Positions 34,485 through 46,259 of a stretch of 64,000 bases of DNA are shown one piece after another; within the stretch, counting starts at the first letter, position 1, and each line of letters begins with the position of its first letter. Source of the stretch: Zygnema cylindricum (lineage: Eukaryota; Streptophyta; Zygnematophyceae; Zygnematales; Zygnemataceae). The notes beneath the pieces were generated by a model that was not told where the DNA came from, ran no database searches, and saw only the letters and a list, made by a program, of their open reading frames with translations. The translations under genes were made by a program, and so were the position numbers. The stretch is taken from positions 115,497 to 179,496 of the forward strand of contig JBBHKE010000819.1 of assembly GCA_037447655.1 (NCBI GenBank), given 5' to 3'.

Positions 34485-35707
34485 ATGGCAGCCATGGCAG
34501 CTTTGTCACCTAACCAAGTGGTCGGACTCTCTCTTGTCAGATCTTCTCCTTCTCGCACGACTGGTGCGAAATGTCAGCCAATGGGAATGCGCCGACAGGG
34601 AGCCATTAGATGCCAGGTGGGAACTGACTCTGTCACATCGTCATTATCTCCGCCACATTATGCAGAGATAAGATTTTAACATAGGATGGAAAGGAAGAAG
34701 CATTTTCTCTTGATTGGTTGACGTTTTTCACGAACTAGACAAAGTTGCATGAAAGCAGTGGAAAAATGCGGTGAGAAATGAAGTAGTCTGGTCCTTGAAG
34801 TGTGGAACGCGAGTGAGAGGGACAGAAAAGCAGTAATGTTTCCCTGAATGTGCCTTGCTCCTGCTTCCGGTATGAACTTCAAAGTGAAATTCTGTTACGT
34901 TTGGCTCCGGACTAACTGGATCAATTGAATTTGGACGAATCAGGTTGAGCCTACCCGTGAGGGCCCCTCTACCTCTCCTTCCCTTCACACAGAGGTTCCT
35001 CCTCCCACTCCCACTCCCACAGTCGCAGCAACTACCAAGGTGAGACGCGCACTATGTTTCAGTTTTTGAAATCCACTGTGGAATGGTCAAGATATGATTT
35101 ATGTTTTCTAAATGACTTTGTTACATTTTAATTGAATCTACCTTTCCCAATTTGTATGTACAATTTTTTAACTTTCTGCTCTCCAGCTGAACTTTTCCCA
35201 CGAGTGAATCTTCTCATTTGAATCTTTTACACTGCTGTTTCACAGTTCAGAGAACATTAAATCATTTGTGAACTACTCAGACAAAATTTACTGTTACTTT
35301 TTCCACATTCATGTTCCGCCTTCTGACTCTCCTTCAAGTTTTCCGCACAGACCTCCAACAGGTTTTTCGATGTTTTGGGCTTCAGTGGAAGTGGTCCAGA
35401 AACCATCAACGGGCGTCTCGCCATGGTGGGGTTTATCGCCTGTGTGGGGGTGGAGATTGCCACCGGGGCTCCTCTGACCCGCCAGCTTGCGGATAGAGCT
35501 TCAATCAGCTCATTTCTATGTACCGTCGGTCTGTTTTCCGTTGCTTCTCTGGTGCCTCTCTTCCAGGGAATCACTCCGGAGGCTCGATCTGGAGGAATTG
35601 GAGGGATTTTCACTTCAAAGGCGGAAATGTGGAATGGGAGAGCCGCGATGATGGGATTGGTGGCGCTCGCGATCACAGAATATGTGAAGGGATCGGCTCT
35701 TGTTTAG
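34485..35707 (+). CDS. ELIP: ELIP-A2, early light-induced protein (type A), intact
   Basis: Exons are 34485-34616, 34944-35039 and 35351-35707 (44, 32, 118 codons plus stop), 194 residues, introns 327 and 311 bases, all phase 0. The start was chosen because it lies 150 bases after a TATA box and opens the transit peptide MAAMAALSPNQ. Helix I is GPETINGRLAMVGF, helix III AEMWNGRAAMMGL, so both pigment-binding signatures are complete; the C-terminus is TEYVKGSALV. Compared with A1 it has Met for Thr before the helix III Trp and Phe for Tyr before helix II. The stop is TAG, in A1 TAA. It would function as a light- or drought-induced thylakoid pigment binder. Confidence 0.95.
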
Positions 35708-38700
35708 GGCTTTCTTTTTTTGTTTATTCTGCATAGGTTAAACTTTGTCTGTTCTGGGGGCTTAAAATGTGCGACACTGAAGAGAGGTTGGGAGGACAAA
35801 ATTGTCTGTTAATTACGGGGAAGGCTAGGTTCGACGGATGTCCAATTTTGACTTATTCGGGTTTCTAGAGGGGCTAGTTTCTTTAGGCTGGTCTTATGAG
35901 AAAGCTGTTAGACAAAGTTTATTGCAATTTTTGTAAATAATACAGTTTTTTTCTATTTGTGATATTCCTGTTGTAATCTGAAGGATAGAAAAAATGCGTT
36001 TAATCAATGCAAATGATGAGTTTTCACTAATTACACGGCTTTGTATTGAACATTTAGTTTGCCTCAGCATTCACAATTTTCTTTTTATTGGAACATTGTT
36101 TTGATCAGCGGATGAGAGTGTACCGATATTAATAGAAAGCCTACATGAAACTCCATTCAGTAAAACCGACACTTTCTACAAGATTTGATTCATTTGTTAT
36201 TGCCTTGTCCCTGGAAGTAAATGTAATTTGTACATAAACAGTCAGAAATTCAACAGTTGCCTTAATCCCACCCCATAACGCATTAGATTCCTCCTGTACG
36301 GTATTGGTTAATTTGTAATTTTTTTTTGTACCAGATAAAAACCAAAACCCTTTACAATTGTAATTCACACACAAGTATGAACCTCATCTGGTGAGCTGCT
36401 TGATTAGGAAGAAAATTTAGTTGAATGGTTGAAAACCGTGCTAATTATATGCCATGCTCTTTGCCGTGTGTTCCATCTCTTATTTCCCTCTTATGTTCCG
36501 ACGAGCACCATCTGCAGGGAACTTGTAGGTAGCATTTAGGTTGTTTTTTGATTGTCCAGAAATCTATGTAGTATGTAGCCTAACCTGAAATTCATTTAAC
36601 TTGCATGTAGTTAGAGAAATTCCGAATTAGAAGGATGAAAGTCGCATTATTACGTATACACAATGCATCGCACCGGTCCCCAAAGAGGACAACCATAATG
36701 CACTTGATCGATATCGACGCATGCGCCGATCGGACGATTCGATTCCGATGCAGCCGAGGAGGGTAGAGTTGATTCTTTACAGGACAGGTGAGGGTTGGGG
36801 AATGGAGAGGGAAAGAGAGAGGATTGTCAGGGAGAGGAGAGGGAAGAGGAAGAAATGATAGATAATGGAGAGGAAAGAGAGAAGAGATGAGGTGGAGGAG
36901 AAGAGAGAGAAGAGATGGGAGAGGGGAGATAGAAGAGGAGAAAGGCAGAGTAGAAATTGGAGATGGGAGAGGGGAGACAGAAGAGGAGAGGGTAGAGAAT
37001 GGAGACAAGGAAGAGGGGAAAAAGGTTTATGAAGGGTAGGTGTGAACTAGTCACTCAAGCCGCCTTTCGTACGATATAGTTACATCAGCGCACCTACGCA
37101 CGATTTCGTTTTGTTAACCGACAGTGTCATTTCATTTTTGGAATAACATGGATAAATTACAGTTAACGCATTTTTGAAAGTTTGATTTACTTTTTGGGTC
37201 TTTTGTTATTAGATGTATCATGTAGTTGACGAGGTATCATGTGTTTGTTTACTTTTAGCTTATCATGTTTTAAGTAAAAGCGAGTTACATGCCATGGCTC
37301 CATTTGAGTACCCACATCCATTAGACATTAATATGACCACGTGAATAAGCCGTGAAATCATCATCATTCACCATTGTGTTTATTATGTATAAATTTTTGG
37401 AATTTCGAAATCGCAAATAGGAATCACAATTATAAAAAAATTAGATTAAACTTAGTATATTTTAAGACATCGACAGTAAATCATGCTTGAATTACAAACG
37501 TACCAATATCACATGTTAGTTTAGAAATTGATAACGACTTTCAACTTTATTCTGATTTTGGATATTGAAATTGTTCTGTAAATCATAACAAATGAAAATA
37601 GTTGTGAAAAATTCATCTCAAATGCAAATTTGATTCTAAATGTGAATTCTTGGCATGTATTTTGTAAATTACATTGTTTGAACTGTCATTTTTTCAGACT
37701 ACCTAAGTTTCATTGTCCGATTTCCAAAACCTAATATCAATCGCCTATTTTCAGTTTGTAATTACCAATGTCCAAAATCCAATTTCCGGTATCCAATTTT
37801 CAATTTCCACATCCAGTTTGCAACATGCATTGTAAAGTCTTATATTTTTTATACATTTTGCTTTTTATTTTTCATCCCTCCCTCGTCCATTTTTCTCTTC
37901 CTTCTTAATCTTCGTCTAATACCTTACTGGTTTTTTTTTTTTTTTTTCCTCTTTTTTTTTACCTTCTTCTTCCCCTTCTTCTCCTCGTTCCATATCCTCT
38001 TTCTCATCCCCTTCCCCTCCCTCCTCTCTTCCTCCTTCCTCTCAACTCCCACTCCTCTCCTCCCACACCACCCCTCCTAGCTCCCTCCTTCCATCCTCCA
38101 TCCTCCTCTGTCCTCCCCCCACCCTCATTGCTCTTCCCTCCTAACTCCTATCCCTCCCACCCTCCTGTCTTCTTCCACCCTGCCTCCCTCCCTCTGTTCC
38201 ACCCTCCTATCTCCCGGCTTTACCCTCCACAATCAGTTCGCGTGCAATATTGACAGAAATTCAGATTTGGATACAGACTCCATAAATATTAGGGAAATTA
38301 TAAATTGACTTACACGTGATCACTGAGCTGACGGCCCACGATGCTAAGAAATTATAAGGTAAAAAACCATATGAGATGGTAAATCAGAATCAAAAACCGT
38401 CGCATTTGTTAACACAGCTTTCAAATTTAACATCAACTTTTATGCTCAGCAAATGAGGGTCGCATTCGGATGTTGAGGTAACGATTCCAAAGAGACATGA
38501 TAAAAAAAATTGGTTTCTGATAAGCGGGAGAAAGCGTACCAATAAAACAATATCATCCACAAGGAACTCTGATGTTTTATGATTTCAGATAGTATCTAGA
38601 AACTGTTCTATTTCCGAGGTTTTGGGATGTCATTTTACATACTATTTCAGCTTTTACAAAGTGAACATCCAAATTGAGTCACAAAGAGTGAGAACTTATA

Positions 38701-39176
38701 GTTTCCTACAGTGACTTTCGCAAAGGCTAAATGAAAAATTGGTTTCCCGGTCTTTGGTGTTCTTACGTTATCAGCCACTGTGTTAAGGAATGTTTCAACG
38801 AAATGACAAAGTGAACGTCGAGGCAAACATATCGGTGATGAAGTCATATGAAAAGTGAGAATTCACCATCTTCAATCGGTTAAACACATTCTTTCCATTC
38901 ACGAAGATAGGCAAATATCTTAAATGAACAAAGCTTCATTATTTACAGAATTATAAATTTCAACAATTTAAGCACCAACTTACTAATTAGACCAGTTCTA
39001 AGAGATTATTCTACTTGGAAACCAGAATAAATACCATTGAACAGACACCAAAAATCTATCCTTCCCCGTATTATACAGATAATTTTGTCCTACCAAACTC
39101 GCTTCCGTGTCCCACATTTTAAAACCCGAAAACAGACAACTTTAACCCATGCAAAATAAACAAAAAAAAGAAAGTC
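35708..39176. other. Flanks of ELIP-A2 and ELIP-A4 with purine and pyrimidine tracts
   Basis: No gene is seen. The A2 flank has a polypurine tract at 36780-37025, and the A4 flank a polypyrimidine tract at 37900-38220, i.e. purine on the A-gene sense strand in both. AT-rich DNA lies between. Parts near 36380-36480 and 38650-38780 align loosely with the ELIP-A3 flank at 24.6-25.0 kb. Confidence 0.75.
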
Positions 39177-40382
39177 CTAAACAAGAGCCGATCCCTTCAC
39201 ATATTCTGTAATCGCCAGCGCCACCAGTCCCATCATCGCGGCTCTCCCATTCCACATTTCCGCCTTCGAAGTGAAAATTCCTCCAATTCCTCCAGATCGA
39301 GCCTCCGGAGTGATTCCCTGGAAGAGAGGCACCAGAGAAGCAACGGAAAACAGACCGACGGTACATAGAAACGAGCTGATCGAAGCTCTATCCGCAAGCT
39401 GGCGGGTCAGAGGAGCTCCGGTGGCAATCTCCACCCCCACACAGGCGATAAACCCCACCATGGCGAGACGCCCGTTGATGGTTTCCGGACCACTTCCTCC
39501 GAAGCTCAAAACATCAAAAAATCCGTTGGAGGTCTGTGCAGGGAAGAATAAAAGGAGAGTAAGGAGGCGGTTAAGAGAGGTGTAAAAAAATTAAAATCAA
39601 GGCAATTTTGTCTGATTACTTCACAGATTATTTGGTGATTTCTGATCTGTGAAACCGCGGAGTAAAAAGCTTGGAAAAAAAATAAAGTCAGGACATTTTT
39701 GACTGGAAAGCTGACAAATGAATTATATACTTCGAAATGGGGAAAGAGAGATTCAAAAGGAAATGTAACGAGTAGTGATGAAGGCTAAATAATCTTGGAC
39801 TTTCAAAATGAACGGAAACTTAGTCGAATCTCACCTTGGTTCCTTCTGGCACTGTGGGAGTAGGAGTGGGAGCGGGGGGAGGAGCCTTTGTGGGAAGGGA
39901 AGGAGAGGTAGAGGGGCCCTCATTGGTAGGCTCAATCTGATTCGTCCAAAGTCAATTCATCCAGTTAGTCCCAGCAAGACATAATAGACTTCAGCTATAG
40001 AGTTTCTACAGACAATGCACTTTTGAACAGACATCATTATTACTTCTTAATCTCTATCGCTCCCCTCCCACACTTCAATGACCAAATATAATTCATCTTC
40101 AATCAAATTCCCTATTTGCTATCTTCGACATTTTCATACTCCTTCGGACAGTGTCAATCATTCGTTCGAGGATTTTTTCTTCCTTTCCTTCCCTCGCTGA
40201 GAATTCTACCCTTCTTTACTGCTCTGACTGACGTGGCAGAGTCAGTTCCCACCTGGCATCTGATGGCTCCCTGTCGGCGCATTCCCATTGGCTGACATTT
40301 CGCACCAGTCGTGCGAGAAGGAGAAGATCTGACAAGAGAGAGTCCGACCACTTGTTTGCGAGGAAGCTGCTATGGCTGCCAT
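39177..40382 (-). pseudogene. ELIP: ELIP-A4, 2-nt deletion in the transit peptide exon
   Basis: Minus-strand exons are 40382-40253, 39936-39835 (34 codons) and 39533-39177 (118 codons plus TAG). Exons 2 and 3 are fully open, with both ExxNGRxAM signatures and intact splice sites. Exon 1 from the conserved ATG has 130 instead of 132 bases: two bases are missing after the sixth codon relative to A1 and A2. That frame reaches a stop at the start of exon 2. The correct frame has a TAG upstream and its first internal Met lies well inside the transit peptide (PMGMRRQG). So it is probably a recent pseudogene; a product without plastid targeting remains possible. Confidence 0.78.
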
Positions 40383-42682
40383 TTCTACTATCTTTACAAT
40401 ATCCAGAAATAAAAACTAAAAAAAATAAGTAGATAGAGTCACAAAGGTAGGATGAAGAGCAGGAGTGTCAGCGATGCAGAGATAAGTATCTGGTAGAGAG
40501 AGGAATTGAAAATAGTTGTATAGTTCCTTCAGTTATTCTAAGGAATTTGTTTAACGCCAACTTAGGAATTTGAGGGAGCTTGTGGCTGCTCTGGATCGAC
40601 GTGGCAAGATCTCAGTCACGCATCCCTGGGAACGCAGTCGTACGACCAGGGAGGCACACGTGGCACTCTGGGAAGTTCCTCGGAGCATGGAAAAGAAACC
40701 GTTTTCTCTGGCGAAGGAAATTAGGTTTTCGAAGAAGCTCCCGACTATGGCAAGGGGAGATTCATCCGTACGGATCCAAAAAATATTTCTTTCGTTACAG
40801 CCATGTCGGGTACAATAAACTCCAACGGTCAGATATTACAGTGCACACGTGTGACTAAGGGAGAACGCCAGAGTGTGGCCGGAACCTCTGGGTCAAAACA
40901 AATGTACGGACCTCAATTGGACACGTGGCTGCGGTAAAAGGCCGATTCCCGCGTCACCGGAAATATCTGGTCAGAGATTCAGACGAAAAAGAGCATAAAT
41001 GGAATTCCATTATGTACGGATGAAGGCCTTAAAAAGTTAAAATTGTAACTTCACCGTACTGTTCAAGCAGGAATAATGACTGTAAAATATGCTTACAATA
41101 CGAATATTTCTGTAAAATTGCAAAACCTCCAAGTTTTTGGCGTCAACCTGCTTGACGTCAGAGTACGTATTTTTCAACGTCATGCGTAAAATTTGGCCAG
41201 GTTCGGCATGGCTCGGGTCAGATCGGCAAAATATTAAAAAAACAAATACTTCTGTGGCTCGATTCGATTCCAGATTTCTAAAACTGATATCGGACCGTTT
41301 AGTTTGTCTCGTACCAATTTCAAGGCTAGGCTGAACCGCTCAGAATGGAAGTATGTGTCACTTTACAGTTTCGGAACCTCGTTACCTCAAACCATAGTTC
41401 AAAAGTAGGTGAAAGTAGGCCCATACAGTATGCCTATTGTATGCAAAACATACAATATGCCCTTAAGACCCATATTGTATTGGTCGAAAAATGAAAAAAA
41501 AGGTTAAGAGGGTTGAGTTGCACATTGATCGATAGAGAATTAAACGGCATGTCTAAATTTTGAAAAAAAAATGGATAAAAAATATTTTTTCTGTGAATTT
41601 TGAGGTGTTTTTTATTTCAACCGTCAGATTTAGACGATCGGACGGTCTCTGATCAAAGTTGCGATCTGAAGAAGATCACATGAAAAGCCCATAACACAAC
41701 TTACGATAGGACAATTTGTCATATTAGCGTCTGCAATTTTGAAGGCCACACTAAATAAAGCCTCAAATTGACCAACCAGGTTGCCCGTCCGCGTTTTTTT
41801 TTTTTTTTTTCTGGGGTTTTTTTCCGGCGGAATGTCATCCTACGCCGCGTCAGTTCGCTAAAAAATTTCGTCAGGTGGCGTGCGCTGTACTATGATCATA
41901 CGTCATATTCGTACGATCGTACAAGAGTGTCCGCAACTCACACCCATACAATATGCCTACTCTACGCGAGTTTAGTGCCAAGTTTTGTGCGCCTACCAAA
42001 GGCCTACCATAAAAACGCCTACTTTTGAACTATGCCTCAAACACAGTACACAATACAGTACGGCCACAGTACTGTAGTAGCAGCAATAATTTTTTTATTT
42101 CGCAACAAAAAACGTCTGGCGCCGGGGAACCAGGGACCACACAGAATTACAGGCAGCACGAGCCGCCGTATGGATATTTTTGGCATGCTTCGACGTGGCG
42201 CGCTTTCTGGTGTTCCTGTCTTCGCGGAAAGGATCTTCAGAAGTCGGTGAAGAAGGATCCATATGTCGGTGGCCGACAGAAAATATTTACTTGCGGGAAA
42301 ATGTACGGATGAGGTCGAGAGAACAGGAGCCACAAGGTACAGTACTGTACTGTACTGTAGTTCAAAGTTTCGAGGAGAGGGGGAAGAAATGTCGTTAGCG
42401 AGCCTGCGCTGTGCCACGTAGCGGTCAGGATCTCTTAACCAACCAGAAGAAGCCAGACGACGTGGTGCGAGCCTGTCGGTTCTCAGGTCCAACTACAAAG
42501 TCGAGGCCCGCCATATAAAATGGAATCTCTCACCCAGTGATAGTATCTCATATTCATACAACGCCTATCACTCCTTCAAATCTTCCACTCACACACCAAA
42601 ACACTCAGACTCGGGAAAGTTATCATCTGCTACTATCTCTCCCAGCAAAGTTCATAGAATCCTGCAGATTCTCCCATAGCAA
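40383..42682. promoter_or_regulatory. Shared promoter of ELIP-A4 and ELIP-B4 with a transposon inside
   Basis: Without the 650-base insertion the spacer is about 1650 bases, as in units 1 and 2. G-boxes are at 40657-40662, 40846-40851 and 40922-40927, TGACGTCA at 41153-41160. The conserved block is at about 40672-40780. A clear TATAAAA at 42514-42520 lies 169 bases before the ELIP-B4 start. The element at 41393-42034 separates the boxes, which are nearer A4, from B4. Confidence 0.8.
41393..42034. mobile_element. Non-autonomous hAT-type element, 642 bp, in the unit 4 promoter
   Basis: Perfect 17-base terminal inverted repeats (CATAGTTCAAAAGTAGG) are flanked by an exact 8-base duplication cctcaaac at 41385-41392 and 42035-42042. 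Sub-terminal caatatgcc-like motifs occur near both ends. No transposase frame is present. It is unrelated in sequence to the hAT elements at 22.4 and 45.5 kb. Confidence 0.93.
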
Positions 42683-43696
42683 ATGGCCGCCATGGTTGCC
42701 TTCTCTCCTGCAGCTGCTAAGACTCTCTCTGTACTGCCACCTGGCAGCTCTTCTTTCAGGAAAGCTGCCATCGTCAGTCTTCCCCAGGGAGGCAGGAAGA
42801 TGGGAGTGCGATGCGAGGCTGAGGTGGGTGTGGCTAAGGGTGTGGGACATGGGGTTAGTGAGGGAGGAAATGGATAGGAGATAGAATGGGGTCACAATCT
42901 CATCTTATCTCTCAGTTAAATGTTTTGGCTCGATACCTTATCGACTATTTGTGGGAGTTGCGAATCTGGTGAGCACTGGGTAAAATATAGACTGAGATAG
43001 GTGGTCGGCAAAGAAATTTATGGAGGAAATAACTTTAGGCCATTTCTGCCATCCGATGAGAATGCGATAAAGCTGATCAACTCTGTGTCTTCATTTGTCA
43101 CAGACCGAGAATTCAACTGCCAGTCCTATCAAGACACCTGTCACTCCTGCCGCTCCTGCTCCTGCCCCATCGAAGAAGGTTACCTTCCACCCCTCCTTTA
43201 GCCATGGCTCAAATTTCTGTAAAATTGATGAACTGTATCTCAATACACAGAACCCATGCCCAATTTGATGACTTCTACTTCATTACCCGATGGTTGTCTC
43301 TAACGCTTAAAATCTGCTACTCTCTACTCACCTTGACAGGCTCCCATCACCGTTATGGACGTCTTCTCCTTCGGAGGCAGTGGCCCTGAGACCATCAATG
43401 GGCGTCTGGCCATGGTGGGATTCGTGGCGGCTTTGGCAGTCGAGGTCGCCACAGGAGCTCCCCTGAGCCGCCAGCTGGCAGATGCCGCTTCGGAGAGCTG
43501 GTTCGTGTTCGCGGTCTCCCTCTTCTCCGCAGCCTCTCTGGTGCCTCTCTTCCAGGGAATCACTCCGGAGGCTCGATCAGGAGGAATTGGAGGAATCTTC
43601 ACCTCGAAGGCGGAAATGTTGAACGGAAGAGCGGCAATGTTGGGATTGGTGGCCCTGGCTCTCACGGAGTATGTCAAAGGATCTCCTTTGGTTTAG
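42683..43696 (+). CDS. ELIP: ELIP-B4, early light-induced protein (type B), intact
   Basis: Exons are 42683-42823, 43104-43178 and 43340-43696 (47, 25 and 118 codons plus TAG), 190 residues; introns are 280 and 161 bases, phase 0. The transit peptide (MAAMVAFSPAAAKTLS...) is three residues shorter than in B1; the linker is richer in Pro-Ala. Helix I signature GPETINGRLAM is unchanged; in helix III Trp is replaced by Leu (AEMLNGRAAM), while the pigment-ligating Glu, Asn and Arg remain. The C-terminus is TEYVKGSPLV. It has a good TATA box, unlike B1 and B2, but a hAT element lies between it and the conserved G-boxes. Confidence 0.95.
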
Positions 43697-45099
43697 TGGA
43701 TTGTCGAGAGGGAGAGAGAGGCAGAGGAATATTAGTTAGGCTTTTGTTCAGCGCGTGTAGAATTAATTAATTGGCTGTCGGGAGAAATTGTCAACAAGGT
43801 CACCTAGGATGAGAACAGGGAGAAATAACACCTGTGAATGAAGAAAGCAGGGTGTTTATAGAGCAGTGTCTTGTACAAAATTTGTATTGGAGTAGGCAGG
43901 TATTGCCATTGTAAATTATCAAACATTATAATTGATCACAATCTTCGAAGTGAAAAACATAATTCAGTTTTTGGCTGTTGATGTATATGCTTCATCTTTC
44001 AAATTGGAATATGCAGTCGGAAACTTTGGGTGGAGGGGAAGGGGAAATCGTGAAGTTCTGGCCCTGTTGAAACTTGCTGGGTGAGAACACGAGATTCTGG
44101 CAATCTCCCATTTGTAGATATATGAAAGATTCCTCAAATAGAATGTTGCCAAATAGTCTCGACCTACAGATGTTATATTAATAATAATGCCATGGATATG
44201 ATTGTATTACATCCAGTATGCTTGACAGCAGGGTTGAAGTTGGGTGTGAAATGTGCACCATTACGTCTTTGAAAAAGATGAGGATAAATTTATGAGGCAT
44301 GTTACATCTGAAACTGCAGCATCAGCTAAATGGGTGTGGCTATGCACACATGCCAAATGATAACAATTATTTTCATTTGGATGGCAATGTTGAGGTCTTT
44401 GGTTGCTTCTATTCTAACTCATGTTTATTAGCAAATCCCCTCTATTTTCGAAGAGATGTAATCCATTCGCCTGAATTAAGAATCTCTGCGCCTATCAATA
44501 GTCCAATTCTGGTTCACGTTTTCCCTATGCCCAAACAAAAAAAGTTGATGTTTTCTCAATGACATCATCTAGCTATATGAGTGTTCGTCCATTCAAACAT
44601 AGTGTGTCGGCGGTAATGGACGTGTCACGTAATTTCACGCAATCAGTCATCTAAGTTTTTGCGCGGTCACGTAAACTTTATTACAAAACTTGCGATGGAG
44701 AAACTGCAAGGTACGGAAGGGGTAAAAAAAAAATGAAGAAAAATATTATCTAAAGACTACAAGCGGAAAGTGAACAAAAGTGCTAAGCTACATTTAGCTG
44801 TATCGAGCTACATTGAGTGTGGCATAGTTAAGGCTTTGAGCCGTTGCCCTATTTTCTCTTTTGAAATTAGTGTACAGGCTAGTTTAAGTGCTCGTATAAT
44901 TTGGTATTTGTTTTTCTTGCTTTCACTTTCAGGTCTCTAGTGTTGTAGTGTTTGAAGTGCTTTTAGTCCTTAAGGATTTTGGTCTCTTGCCTTCAATGGT
45001 CGTCGACATTTCTTAGTTTTCAATCATGTTTTGTACTTTGATGGTTTAACCATCGCATTTTTGACAATACATCTCCTTTTTGCTTGAAGTCTCCTGGTC
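43697..45099. other. 3' flank of ELIP-B4, no gene seen
   Basis: The first part is a B-type flank; around 44480-44560 it still matches the ELIP-B1 flank near 22200-22270. After about 44580 that match ends. The rest is AT-rich and shows no readable gene. Confidence 0.65.
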
Positions 45100-45442
45100 C
45101 GCTTATCAGAAATTCAGAAATTGTTTCGTACCATGGTAAAATTTGGACTTAGCATGAAGAGTCTTGTACTTTTTGTCTTATGGACTGGGAAGTTACGTTC
45201 CGTACATTCGTACGACAAAGTACGGAGTGAGTTTTGCGACATGACATTCCATGTTATACACTGTGTAAATCATATTTCTCTATAATATATGTTATTAGGG
45301 CATAATGATACTAATATAATACAAATATATCTCCGAGAACAATTTATTTTTCCCGGCTATATATCGTAGCCCTTTGCTCTTCGTTAACCGATAATATAGG
45401 TAATTGGAACGCGATAGGCAATTTACCGATACAGAACACTAC
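45100..45442. mobile_element. Decayed right end of a hAT-type element related to the one at 22371
   Basis: The sequence ends with ttaccgatacagaacacta, close to the terminal repeat of the 22371-23168 element, preceded by similar gataaccgata-type motifs and a ttccgtacattcgtacg block. No matching left end was found, so the copy is truncated. Confidence 0.55.
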
Positions 45443-45450
45443 ACCGTGCG

Positions 45451-46049
45451 CAGAGGTCGCAAAAGTAAAAATTTTACATAACCGAAACCGACCGTTTTTT
45501 TTTTTTCAAAATCTGAGTAACCGACGCCCGACCGGGTTATGTCAGGCTCCAAAATTGTTAACCCTTAACCGATTGGCGTTTACGAAAATAAAAGTCAACC
45601 GAAACTCGATTTCTCGTGACTTACCGTACCCACCCGTAACCGAAAAAGTACAAAATTACGACGCTCATTGTTGTTGGCGTTAATGTACTTCGCAATAATG
45701 TACGGCTTATGAATAAGCCAATAATTACGATTTGTCACGTTCCCTAAGATTTGTGAAATGAATGGTGTTACTACCGTGTCAGATTTGCGACGCTAATCAT
45801 GATGTCACGTACTTCCACGATACCAAAGAGTACAAAGTACAATAATGTTGGATTGTATAGACAGTACAAAATTTTCATTATTTTGGTTTTTTGGTTAACC
45901 GACCGTCACCGACTTTTTTTTTTTTCTGGTGAATCAACCGACCGCAACCGCCCGGCCCCCAAAATTTGGCAACCGAATCGGCTCCGAATCCGGCAGGGGC
46001 GGTCGGTTAGCGGTCGGTCACGGTTTCGGTTGACGGTTTGCGACCTCTG
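45451..46049. mobile_element. Non-autonomous hAT-type element, 599 bp
   Basis: Terminal inverted repeats of at least 13 bases (CAGAGGTCGCAAA) are flanked by an exact 8-base duplication accgtgcg at 45443-45450 and 46050-46057. The inside has many cggtcggt / accgaccg repeats near the ends and no transposase. It inserted directly beside the relic that ends at 45442. Confidence 0.92.
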
Positions 46050-46259
46050 ACCGTGCGTCGCTATTAGCGCTGAAAATTTTTTCGCCACTAAAAGCATCTT
46101 TTCTCCGTACACATTTGTCCACTTTTCAATTTAAGACCGCCAATCTTAAGCTGAGAATCTTACCTCTCAATCGCAACCGTCAGATCCAGGAGAAAATATG
46201 TTTTAAGAGACGAAGAAAACATAAACACTAATAGCGATTCACTCTGTAGGTTTTAGAAC

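Larger units (their letters stand above)
31477..35707. repeat. Right arm of the near-identical inverted repeat
   Basis: It is the inverted partner of 17351-21578 and carries ELIP-B2 and ELIP-A2. Differences seen by eye are few: an extra acagt unit in the promoter, an intron acceptor cccag instead of cacag in B2, one base in B intron 2, and several single-base changes. On the outside the ELIP-A2 3' flank resembles that of ELIP-A4 more than that of A1. Confidence 0.95.
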
